A stretch of DNA of 64,000 nucleotides from Polytrichum commune. Lineage: Eukaryota; Streptophyta; Polytrichopsida; Polytrichales; Polytrichaceae. The position numbers and the translations under genes are program-made. Of this stretch, positions 35,438-46,925 are shown one piece after another (positions within the stretch are counted from its first letter, which is position 1; every line of letters begins with the position of its first letter). The notes below the pieces were generated by a model that was given only the letters and a program-made list of their open reading frames with translations, had not been told where the DNA came from and searched no databases. The stretch lies in contig OX485804.1 of the NCBI GenBank assembly GCA_950295325.1, positions 8,742,001 through 8,806,000 of the forward strand. Direction: 5' to 3'.

Positions 35438-36597
35438 GGGCCACTCCACACACGAGACTGAGAGCCCGTGACCAGTACACTTCGAGCACTCTCATTGGTG
35501 GGAAAAGGGGGAGCCGGTCCAACTTCGCTTCACACTACGCTTGAGGGACCAACTGAGCATGTCAATGCAAGTCTACATGGATTCCTACATGGCATTAAAT
35601 GGATCATGTTTCATGGTCACTTGCACTGTTTTCAAAAACCACCTCGTGGAGGTAAACCTAACACAAAACCAAGAGACCATGGCATTCCGAACGCTTACAA
35701 CCGTTGATTTATTCTATTGTATCATGCATAAAGACCTGCATGAATAGAAACTCATTGAAATAGCATTTGGTCAAGGGCCCAGTCACATATGACTTCACAC
35801 TACAGTTGAGGACCCGTGACCAGAGTTCGGGAAGTTTTTGAAGCCTTAGTGGCTAATTGCTAGTAGTTGCTACGAAGGGTCGGATTTTTTTCAATTTACA
35901 TCGGCAAGAGCCGGTCTTTTGTAAAATCAATCGGCCAATTGCCTATATTTTCATATTTTCATTGGCCAATATCCGATTAAATGGAATTCATATCGGCACT
36001 AATTGTTTAAAAAATGTATGGAAAGTTATTAGAAATCATTTCTTAGTACAAAATCTTGAATAAGTGAAAAGAAAAGGCATGTTCAAAACTTTGAATTTGA
36101 AGAGTTAATATCCTTGGCAGGAATTGAACCTAGCAATGCCTTCACCGCTTGAAGGCCAAGGGTCCCCCAATTCTTCATAGAAGCAATTGGATTTGGTCAT
36201 GGAAAGGTTGCATAATTCAAAAAGTGTAAGGTTTAGGGTACTTTCTCAAGTGCATCATCAGATGCCCCAGACAAATAGTGTTGTGGATGCTTCCGGCTGA
36301 AATTCAGTAACTCACAAGAAGAATCGGCTACATTTCCGGGACATTTTCTGGTCCATCGACTAATTGCCGGAGGATTGAAATTACAGTCGGATTGCCATCC
36401 GATGGTTGGAAATTTGGACCGGCCATGAGGGGAAATCCATCGGCTGATAATGAACTAGCCATCGGTTTTCCCCGAACATAGCCCGTGACCGCACTTCATG
36501 ATTTTGGAGGTGCCTTGAGACGGCCTTTGGACGCTTTCTTTTGGGCCGTCACAGTCTCATGGTCACGGCTCTTGGCTCGTGTGTGAAGAAGTGGCCC
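35438..36597. mobile_element. Harbinger/Tourist-like element, 1160 bp, TAA target duplication
   Basis: The left end is GGGCCACTCCACACACGAGA and continues to GCCCGTGACC. The right end, reversed, is GGGCCACTTCTTCACACACG and continues to GCCGTGACC, about 40 bp of inverted repeat. TAA lies immediately outside both ends (35435-35437 and 36598-36600). A degenerate extra copy of the end sequence lies inside near 35775-35830. No transposase. Confidence 0.75.
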
Positions 36598-37013
36598 TAA
36601 GATAGTACCACCATTCAAGCAACAAATTATTGAATATGTCTTGTATAAATTAGGATTTTTCAACAGTGAGGTCAGAAATTTCAGCTTTCCATTGCGCACT
36701 GTGTGGATGTTGACCGGCCATATTGCAAATTGCTGGCGATGTGTTTCTTGATCATCACATCACGGCCTCTAAATTAAGAGGTGCTCTCTGTCTTGTAGTT
36801 CCACACGAGTGATGAAGTCGCTGGGCGAGGATGGAGCGATCTGCTTACTGAAAATCTGTGTGTTCCAAATTTTGTTTGTAGTCTTGACAGTAGATTCTTT
36901 CCTAAAGTTATGGTGGTGCCATGTTTAGTCGAGCTACTGTTGGCTCTTTCGTTCCAAGCACATAAGGTACGTGGCACTTCGGAGTGTGATCGTTGGATCA
37001 CATCGTGTAGGGG
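36598..37013. other. Intergenic, nothing recognised
   Basis: The - strand frame 36774-37109 (111 codons) overlaps a repeat and shows no motif. Confidence 0.45.
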
Positions 37014-37370
37014 GTTGAGGCATCTATAACTCATAAATAAAAATAAGCAAGTTTGCATCTGTGTAGGAGGAGCAATAGCGGGAAACTTTTCCTTGCAAAG
37101 AGAAACCAATTCTTAGGGGAATGCAAGAAAGAAAGAAAAAAATCAAAAAAAAATCATGAATATGGAAATTGTTTCACAATTTTCAATGTAGTAGAGTTAG
37201 GGTACCACCTATGAGTTGATCTCTAGGTTTACCCATAACCACTCAGCTAAATGCTAATGCTTGGCTACGATAATTGTCAAAATTCTCATCACATGCAAGC
37301 CACCACCACATAACTTCAACTTCGATGGCCTAACAAGTATGGATCTCATCCATGCCTCATCCATGTCTCA
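37014..37370. mobile_element. Partial MITE-like element, relative of 8303-8682
   Basis: The left end TTGAGGCATCTATAACTCA and internal blocks GTAGGAGGAGCAATAG and TTACCCATAACCACTCA match 8303-8682. The right end is not clear. Confidence 0.55.
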
Positions 37371-38324
37371 TCCAGTTGACAATTGCAAATCACAAAGATT
37401 GTCGTTTCAAATTTCAAAATTGGAGTGGAAATGCAAAAGTCATAGGAGGCCAAAGATACTTTTTCTTTGTAAAAGATCACATAGACCTTCTTATCGTACT
37501 AATAATTTAATCTAGATCAATGATTAATATGGTTTGAACATAGTCCAACCTCGTTGTAGCATGTGTGTTTTTGGTTTTCATTCTTAATTACAAGCTTTTG
37601 CCATATACTACTCAAATGTAGGTGTCCAACCAGAGAGAGAAAAAGCGATCATGGAAGGCCCCACATACCTTACTAGGTAGTAGCACCATATTCCTTGTTG
37701 AAGGCAAGACAATACCCATCCACGTTTGTTTTGGAACTTGTCTTTGAAAGAGTCATTGACATTGCATTGCGACCCACGAGAGACATTAAGATGGAAGAGC
37801 CAAGAAACTCCAAATCAAGTTGGTTGAGAGCAAACTTTTGTATCCAAAGAATTTACAGCAGGGTTTGAATCTTAATAGCCTTGAAAAATGGAAGTGGCAC
37901 TCATGTGGCATCACTTTCCCATCAAATTTCAACAGTCCTCACCCCAAAAAACAAATAGTCTTGTTCCACTAGTTCAAGAAATTAATCTTCAAGTTGTGGT
38001 CCAATCTTGAGTCCACAAGTAAGGTTCGTTTAACCCCCTAAGCGTCTAAGAGGCCCAAACTAGGCCTCTTCAAGCATGTAAAAAAAGTATGTTTGAGTTG
38101 CATACTGTTATTCTTAGCTAATCACATGAAAAGCAATCCTCTTTAAAAATATATATATTTTTCAAGTGCATTATTTAAGTAAGTTAAACTCTTTGATGTT
38201 ATTAAAGAATCCAGTTGAAATATGCAACATGGGTAGATCATGCATATACATATGTTGTATTTTGATCATCAATGTCTAGTATGAGTATAATTTTTATTTT
38301 CTCCTTGGCATAAAAATATATATG

Positions 38325-38366
<42 letters not shown>

Positions 38367-39375
38367 TATTGTATATGTGTGTATGTGTGTATGTATGTAT
38401 ATATGTAAGCAAGTTTTCAAACACATAAATAAATAGATCAAATATGAATTCTAAATTTTGTGAAATTTTGTGTATGGCTTTATATTGAGACTCCACGTCC
38501 TTTAAGGTTTAATAAGTGTTTTGGATCCCAAGTTTCTTGAACCAAGACACTAATGTAAACCCACCCTAAATTAGTGGCAGTGACCTAAAGAAGGTGATAC
38601 ACTAACAACTACATGTGTTCTATCTTGAGGGGGGGGGGGTATAAGCATGAACCATTTTCGACTGATGCTTAAGATTCTACATAGTTTAGCTATTTCCGAA
38701 CTAATGGATCATTTGCTAGACTTTGTATAGGATTTGAGAACGTGGATATTTGTTGACTAATGTTATGTGACTTATCCCATCAAGGGAAATTTGTAACTCA
38801 AATATTGACTCTATATCACCAACCGAAGAGTTCTTGTGAACAAGTGACATGGAGCAACTATGTGGACATATCAGTTTATTGTGACTTTGACCCAATTTAA
38901 TGATCCTTATATATCAATGCTTGAAAATGAACATGATTTGACCATGAGAGCCAATGGTTAAAGTTTCACACACTTATAATTAACACCTTGAACATTCATG
39001 ACTTTTCCATGCGGTGTCCAAAACGTAGATGCTAATAAGATGTGTTGAACACTCTTTCACCTCACTAAGAAGACCTAACCCAAAAAATTACATGGTCTAA
39101 TAACGTTAAATATGCTAAGTTTTTTAGAAAAACAATCTTACATGTTTCATGTATATGTTGTTGAAGAGCTTCAGCTAAGGAAACTTGCTAAGGAAACTTC
39201 AGTTTATGTACACTCCGAATGAGGTCTACATGCAACTTTGGTCTATGTGGTCCACAATGTGGTTGAGGGTGCTTTTGTTTTGGCGTTCTAACTTACTCGC
39301 TTGATAAGGCACTAAAACTTTGGCCATCTCACAAATTTGTGTGTAAAGACCAATGTTGGGATGGTATGTGACTTT
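37371..39375. other. Intergenic with microsatellites
   Basis: Contains a (TG)n tract at about 38331-38360 with flanking TATG units to 38405, and an 11-base G run at 38629-38639. Frames on the - strand across the tract are repeat translations. No gene recognised. Confidence 0.6.
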
Positions 39376-40080
39376 TTTTTATACCATTTGGGCATATATA
39401 ATGAGGATTTTACAAATTTTTATTTTGATAAGGTATGGATATTTGAGGGTTATTTTCTATTTTGAAATCAGCCAGGTCTATACACCACGCAAGAACCTTC
39501 AAGGCTAGGTAATGATACCCTAATATTAGCATGGTATCAGGATAATACAGAGCCAAATAGGAACTCATGTACTAAAGGATTCTCTTATCTTGTGATACCC
39601 ATCAAGTATCAATACGTGGCTAGTATTACAATTATGATATTTCTCTAGCAGGTTATTCCATGCCATTATTTGGTATTGTTTATTGATACCATGCATTTAC
39701 TTATGTGCTATCATGACCCTCGTAAAGACGTAAAGACTATTGTTGTATTGGTACCATCTTCCCTTTTTATATACCATTCGGGGATCTATAACAAGGGTTC
39801 CACCCTTTTTGATACCAATAGAGTATATGTATTTGACTATGTTTTGTCTTTTATATCATTCAGGTCTATGTCCATGCACAATCCCTTCATACCTAGGTAA
39901 GATCACTCTAGTATCACTATGGTTTAGAAATAGTATTGACCCCAAATAAATACTCATGTATACAAAGATTCTCTCACCTTGAAATATCCACCAAATATCA
40001 ATGTGACTAGTATCATAATATTGATAACCACTCGTAGGTTCTTCGATAGCGTTATTGATGTTGATTATTGATACCATGGG
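39376..40080 (+). repeat. Tandem duplication of a ~320-bp block
   Basis: 39376-39695 and 39765-40080 share, in the same order, TATACCATT, TTTTGATA, CAGGTCTAT, CCTAGGTAA-type, ACTCATGTA, GATTCTCT and TATTGATACCATG words. Divergence is about 25 percent. Origin unknown. Confidence 0.65.
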
Positions 40081-40423
40081 GTCACCTAAACTTATACCAT
40101 ACATGGCTCTTTTTTGACTTTTTTTTCTTCTTTTCAAGTTTCTCCATGTGTCAATCCTACAATGGCTGAGATTCTCTTGACTCCCGCATGCAAACCACAT
40201 ATCGGCATTAATAAAGATGAAATAGAGCACCCTCTACGCTATATTGGTAAAGACCAGCATTAGTAAAGACCACATGTAGAGAAGAAACTTCGATCCCCAG
40301 TAGGGACCGACGTGAATGAAGTGTATGTTCGTTCCACCCCTAGACCTATGGACCACATGTAGTTACACATGAGAACTCCAATAAGTTCAAGAATCACAAC
40401 TTGAGTAAGGAATAAGGTTGGAA

Positions 40424-40630
40424 GATTTGTACCCCTCATTCATCCAACATAAAAACCTTGAGATAATATGCAGCCTGGAGGGGGTTTTTTTGTTGATTTG
40501 ACACCAAATTTAGCTTTAAAGATATAAGAACAATCTACCCAAGGTGATTTTGAACAAACCTACAAGGGATCAAGTTTTGCATGTTGGATGGATGAGAGGT
40601 ACACTTATATGCGATAATTTCCTCTCTTTG
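40424..40630. mobile_element. MITE-like element, CCTCTCATCCATCCAACAT family
   Basis: It begins with CCCCTCATTCATCCAACATA and ends with its inverse, ATGTTGGATGGATGAGAGG. The internal block TTGATTTGACACCAAATTT is shared with 60690-60915, 60917-61168 and 62090-62275; a related copy lies at 49081-49327. Confidence 0.65.
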
Positions 40631-41171
40631 TATGACTTGATATTCATATAAAACGAACTTATGTTATTTCTAAATTAGGTATCACAAAATACATAAACAT
40701 TTGATTTAGTGTGGTCCATAGTGATTGTCTTGCAATCACTGGGATACAACCAAAGAATGTGTCACATGACACTTGATGTTAATGTATGACAAGTCATGAA
40801 GAGCACTATATATCTAACATGGCACGCCAATTGGGATGTCACTGCCCTAAATCGGATGTTTAGTGTATTCAATATGAAAATATATATACAGCAACACCCA
40901 TGCAACAACCACATACTTTGTGTGTTGATATTTGAATCATGGAGTTCGGTAATGCCCAATCATCTCAAGGCCGTTTCGTTACTTATTTAGCAACTCTCAT
41001 CTCTCAAATACATGAGAATCTCCCATGGGGATTCTTTGATGCCCCTTTTTATGTTTCCTTTAAAAGGAAAATATATACCTACGTGTATTGTTAGCCAATA
41101 TTGTCACCTAAATCCTTGTGTTTTTAAATTAGACATCTCACCTATTACACACCTTCAATTGGTGTACTTAA

Positions 41172-41561
41172 GGGTGAGTCTCCATGTGGGATGCTCACCC
41201 ACTATATTCCAATGGGAATAAGGACAAACTCGTCTAAATGTAGATGGAAGCTGGTGGGGATAAGGTTTTTATGTGTCAACTAGCTACTTTCATCTTCTCA
41301 AATCCAAGCCCACCTACTGACCTCCTCCTCCTCCATGTTACCAAGGATGGGCCTCCTTCTTCAATCCTTCGGTAATTGGCATGTAAAAAAGTGCTTTAGT
41401 GGGCACATGGAAGTCTAATTGCCCATGTTCATAACCCTCCACATTCTAGTATGTCACCAAAATGTGGTTGGTTGACGGCTTATGCTTATGTTCATGAGAA
41501 CACCTCCAACCCGTTATTATCTAGAATCTAGTGGATGAACGACCTACATGAAAACTCACCC
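41172..41561. mobile_element. MITE, GGGTGAGTTTCCATG family, 390 bp
   Basis: Left end GGGTGAGTCTCCATGTGGG, right end reversed GGGTGAGTTTTCATGTAGG, with TAA/TTA just outside. The body is the reverse complement of 26818-27212. Confidence 0.75.
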
Positions 41562-42041
41562 TTAGAGTGGGACTCAAGAGATTGAATAGACACGAATAGG
41601 CTAAGTGCTAACTCTCCTTCGATATGTATATTGTATACATGAACACTATTTTCATACTTTTTTTTGTTATCATGTAATTCACTTTATATTTCGCTAAAAT
41701 TTTCATCTTAGGCCGTCTCAACAAGAAACACTTGAATTCTTTAATGTTAGTCTAGATGAGAACAATCCAAACCACATTCGAAAATGTTCATGGGATGCGG
41801 ATCCCATCATTGTTTGTAGGGCATATGTAAGAAACGTAGCTCATGACACCCATGCTTGGCTCCCAAAGCACCTCAACACATGCCCTTAAAAGATGCTTCC
41901 CTAGCCATTGAGGTGCCTATCCTTCTCTCTTTTTCATCACTACAATGCATGCAAGCTTGGCTGATTAGTCAACAAACTTGACCTATTTTGAGGTGTTTGC
42001 ATTGGATGAATATCCATGAAGGGTTCACCTAGCTTTATGTA

Positions 42042-42629
42042 TAGTAGAACCACCTATTCCCGATCAAGAGCCCATCGGGAATCTATAGGGTGTCATAATT
42101 TTGATAAGGTTGGGATTGATTTCGGTAGTTTTTTTTGTGGGTGGTTAAAATAAGGTTCTAGACTTCATGTTTCATGGTTTCTAAGGACAAGGTTTCATGT
42201 AGGTTGCTTTGTTCATCATATTCTAGTGGATATACAGATGCCACCATGTGGAATATACATTTCCACTAGAATCTCGTGGGCGAAGTGGCCTACATGGAAA
42301 CAAACTCCAACTTTCCAACTTCGATTATGGTATCACTAGGGTATAAATAGTGTCATGACACATGTCCCCAATTTTGATTGCTAAAGTGAGGAGGAATTAG
42401 TCTTGAAACGAGTGGTTATGCCAGAGTCTAGACATTGGTAATGTGTTTGGACCAACTCTTGGCTTCAAAATTCACAATAATTTCAATTAAAGGATTAAAA
42501 TTACCAAAAAAAAATTTAGGCCTCTTAATTTCTATCTTCCTACGTAGGAAAAATTTGCATTGGCTTATACTTCTCCAAATTTGGCATAGAATCTCTTAAG
42601 TGATCAATTATAGGTGCCTTTACTCTACG
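42042..42629 (+). mobile_element. MITE-like element with AGGCACCTAT-type ends, copy 2
   Basis: Matches 1124-1888 and, inverted, 54673-55083. The left end AGTAGAACCACCTATTCCC pairs with the reversed right end AGAGTAAAGGCACCTATAA. It carries a nested short MITE at 42185-42307. Confidence 0.65.
42185..42307. mobile_element. Short GGGTGAG-family MITE nested in the 42042-42629 element
   Basis: The left end includes TTTCATGTAGG; the right end, reversed, includes GTTTCCATGTAGGCC. Both flank TATTCTAGTGG-type words as in the short copy at 2803-2915. The two other copies of the host element lack it, so it is a later insertion. Confidence 0.55.
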
Positions 42630-44640
42630 ACAACATGAAATTGTAATGTCTCTTGGTGTATCGAACATAGAGTTATTCGTAAAGTAAAGTAGACGAAACA
42701 ATGAGTTTAGTCCCAAACCCTAAGTTTATGAGAATTAACACAAATGCATCCAAGTTTTCTTAGTGCTTATTTTACCATACACAAAGAGTGGTGTCGGGCT
42801 ATTAAAAAATAGATTTCTAGCTTGTCCTACTAGGATGCGTGGGCCAAGCTAACCTTGCATAGGTCAATCCCGGATTTAAGAGGACGGGCCCCATGAGCAC
42901 ACCCTATTTTAGATCCTAAAATTATCTCAAAGCTTGAGAGGTGGGAAGGAAGAAGTCCCAAAATTTACACCCATCTTTTGAAACAGGCTCCAATGTACGA
43001 TGAACTTGTGATCTAATAATAGAAGGGAATTTTTTTTCAAGGAAGGATCAAACCCTCGGTTTCATCCCTCTTTGAGGAATTTTACAGATGACTCCAGTGT
43101 CCGGGGAGATTTTTGGACATAATTTGTTGAGATCCTAGTGTTTCCAAGTCCAACCAGTCTTTTGATTCTTCATGATAAAATTGAGTGTGTTCCTTAGATT
43201 CCTCTTAAACGATCGGCAATCTTCCAAAAGTCTTGAACTTCAACCGTTTATTCCTCAAACTCAACCCAGTTCATCTTTAAATAGCAGCCAGCTCTCCTTG
43301 TTCATTGCATGACAAGCACCTTGCACTTTTGGGGTCAAGATTGCGACGTTGGGACCGACCTAAGCGTAAATGGAAAGGACAAGATTCTATGGGCTCTGAA
43401 GCCCAAGAATCATAAGCACCCCACCCCCCAAAAAAAAACGCAATAAGTCCTATAATTAAAAATTGCGGCACTTGAATGTGTTATTCTACGCAATCGCCCA
43501 TGAACCCCAAGGCTACTTATCACTTTATTCCTCTCATCCATCCACTTTGTGGGTCAACTTGATATTTAGTTACAAACACAAAGAAAGAAAAGAAAGAAAC
43601 ACGACTCCAACATTGCTATCGTAATGAACCATGATGTTGCGTTGTTTCAAGTAGGTCTAAATGTAAACGTAATCCCGAAACATGAAGTACAAAAAAATCA
43701 GAGGGCCTCTGACAACTAATGCCTTCTTTCAAAGATGAATACCTTGAATGGGCACGAACAAGGTAGCCAACACACCTGTCTCCCCCAAGGAAAAGCCCCT
43801 GGGCTCCCACGTGGTTGGTTGAAATGTTTGATTCACCCATACAACTCCATTTGTGATTGGGTGGGATCATGGGTGGTAGGGTGCACCAAAAATCAGGTGT
43901 TAGGCAATTCATCCCATCCAAGTAACTATCCGACCTTAGGTAGCTTAATCTCATATTTCCCACGGGTTCTAGCTCAAGACCTTGGATTTGAGTCACCTTC
44001 TTACAACATACATGTGAATAGAAAACCGCAAAAAATTACAAAATCCCATGGTCATCCTTGAGAATGCACATCGATTCCACAAACGAGATCGAAACACACA
44101 TGTTGTTGTTCTATTGTCAATGACGGAACACATGGGACTTAGACAACCTCTCGGGGGTTGTTGCCCATTTTAGCCGACCCAAGAATTTGCCTAAGTCCCA
44201 AGAGCTAGGCGACAAAACCAAGGCATGTGTAGACATTATCCATGCCATTTCATCCTACTTGGGACCTTATATGAGCCACCCCCTAAGTTATGAGTTTTAT
44301 GGCGCCGGCTTTGAGGGATACTAGGACCGGACTACACTTGGAGCGTGCACTTTGACCATGAAAATTCAACGGTAGCTTGTTTTGTCGGATGTGACAACAT
44401 GGAAAAAAAAATGGAAACAAAGGGTCCAAAACCAAGCACGAGGTGGTTTTGGGTTTTTTTTGTTCCTCTTCTTGAGTGTAAACCCAAGAGAATTCATAGT
44501 GTGGACTAAATCTATTTGTGTCTCACCATCTAACAATGTAGGACTTTAAACCAATGTTGGTTGGTTACTCAAGGTTTTTTTTAATACTAATTATTGGGTT
44601 TAGATTATGGAAGTTGTGGAGAAGCTAATAATTTCACATT
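42630..44640. other. Intergenic with one unassigned frame
   Basis: The - strand frame 43616-43996 (126 codons) has protein-like composition (contains MNCLTPDFWCTLPPMIPPNH) but no family I recognise. It could be a repeat-derived frame. No intact gene was seen. Confidence 0.35.
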
Positions 44641-44947
44641 ATGAAATTTGTTAAACAAACATGTGCTCCATATCCGTATTATGTGAGTAGATTGTTGAAT
44701 CAGTAGGGATAAGGGGAGATAATTGCATACAAGGGCATTTCTCATTCATCTGATGTGAAATTTTTGAATTAAAAAAGAAAAAGAAAAAGAAAAGCTTTAT
44801 ACATAACATTTGAGATGAATCAACCACAAACATGCATGGGCATAGATTTTTTTGACATGGACAAATGAGAGCTACGCATGTCTGCCATAACTCCCTCTTG
44901 TTGATCAATAATTGGCGATTCTACATCTCGGATATCAACATCAAATT

Positions 44948-44985
<38 letters not shown>

Positions 44986-46690
44986 TGTTGTTGTTGTTGT
45001 TGTCGAGGAGAAGGCTTATAGCCTCTTCCCGAAATGACGCCCTCTGGGGCGGCCACGTCACCCCAAATTTTTTGTTGTATTCAACTTCTAGTCATTAACT
45101 TGGAGGGGAGGGAGACCTCCTCAAATAGTGTATATGTATATAACATAACATAACTGATAATATCATGTTAGAATAATTTGACTCTCAAGATTCCATGTCA
45201 TATGTTTTCATTATAATTCTTATCTTCACAACCATAGTTGTCAACAACGACGTTCTATTAGCAATTTTGACCACAACGACATTAGAGTGGTCCCCACTAA
45301 TTTTCCACCCACACTGGTATGACTATTTGGTGTGGTGGCCTAAACTTGAAACCTTTGATTGTACGATTGTTACATCTTCTTAAAACCAAAATTGTAAGAG
45401 AGAGAGTGTTCCCTTCATGTATACATGTGACTTGTGAATTGAAGTTAGTTACAAAAAAACATCCAATCCACAAAAATATTGGGTCGAAGTGGGCTCAAAG
45501 TCCCTCAACATCATGATAGCATGACCTTGTCAAATCCATTGGCATGCGTCCAATGATCACTTGGGAGTAGGTAAGGTGTCATTTCACTTAATGATGTTCA
45601 AATTGTGTACATAAGATTCTATTTGTTTTGTGGCATGTGTACAAGAAATCCAAAATGAAGATATGGGGGGATTATGGATACCTTATTTTATATTCATCAG
45701 TCGGCCACTAAATCGGTTTAGTCACATATGGTCTTTCTTAAGAAGTGGTCTTCTGTGGATTATTTGGCGTCAAAGGAACAATTTGGTCTTCAATGCTTTA
45801 TAACAACCCATTGAGAAAACGCACCAAGTCATTTGAGACGCCTTGCGAGATTACGGTAGGATCAAGTGAAAACGTATTCTCTCGGACTTGGAAAAGGCCC
45901 CGGACATCACATGCCATGATGTCCTTAAAGAAGTTGACTTGTTTTGGGGTGTCAAAGGTCTTATTACGACCTGTAGCAACTTAGCGGTCACTTGAAAGGT
46001 TAGACCTCAGATGGGCATTATTTCTTTATTTCCCCTTGGGTTGCCTTGGTTCTCCCATGGTGGTTGTATTTTGGGTCCCTTTCTTGCAATTCACTTTTCA
46101 ATTTGTGCCCCCAAAAAAAACAAATTTCATCTCACAATCAACTTCAAATCCAAAGTGTTACATGACGTTTTCGAGAAACAAAAATGAATGTCAATTGATA
46201 TATGCATTTTATTTTGAAATGTCACCTTAACATCATGGCTATTAGTAGTACGTGTCATTTCAATTTCCAACATGTCAATTGATACGAGATTTTTGTTTTG
46301 TCACAAGTCACAACACATGTCAAATTCTAACTTATGCATGTCAATTGAAATGCATTTAAAAAAAAAAAAGTAAAGTGTAAGCTTTTGCGTGTCAAATGTC
46401 ACAAACTTGGGAAAACTTTTGTCAAAAATACATGCAAGCCCACATGGGTTTGAGACGTCATTGTAGCCTTCCTACAATCAAGGTGTGCAAATATTTACCA
46501 ATCTTAAGTGACTTAGCATAATTTTGGAGCTTTTTCAACCTGCACCGTACTCTTTGATATTCTCAACTGTAGTCGTCATTCATGGCACTGAAGCATGCAT
46601 GACTTGTGGGCCATTCCAAATTTGGTTACGTTTCTTCAACCTCTTAGTAACAGTTCTTCACTCCCAACTTCAAACTTCAAATGGACAACT
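44641..46690. other. Intergenic with trinucleotide microsatellite
   Basis: A GTA/GTT repeat lies at about 44948-45003, which makes the glutamine/leucine-rich - strand frame 44820-45056. A left-end fragment of the CCTCTCAT family appears near 44715-44760. No gene recognised. Confidence 0.5.
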
Positions 46691-46925
46691 ACATCCACTT
46701 ATTGTGTGCAATTATGTTGCCTCTTTACCCATGCAAATTATTTTGGGTCAAAACCAATTATAAAAAGAAAAGAAAAAATAAGAAAAAATAACGCCCGTAC
46801 CTTGGTACTGGCATGAATGTGAGTCCGTTAACCTTATATTGATCACGGTGTTCCGAGATGCAATATAGGGTGAATTATCTCCATGGGAGGTGGGCTCTGA
46901 TATTATATTAGCATATCCAACTTTA

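Noticed and set aside
38238-38496. Frames with HTHTHT runs
   Set aside because: Translation of the (TG)n microsatellite.
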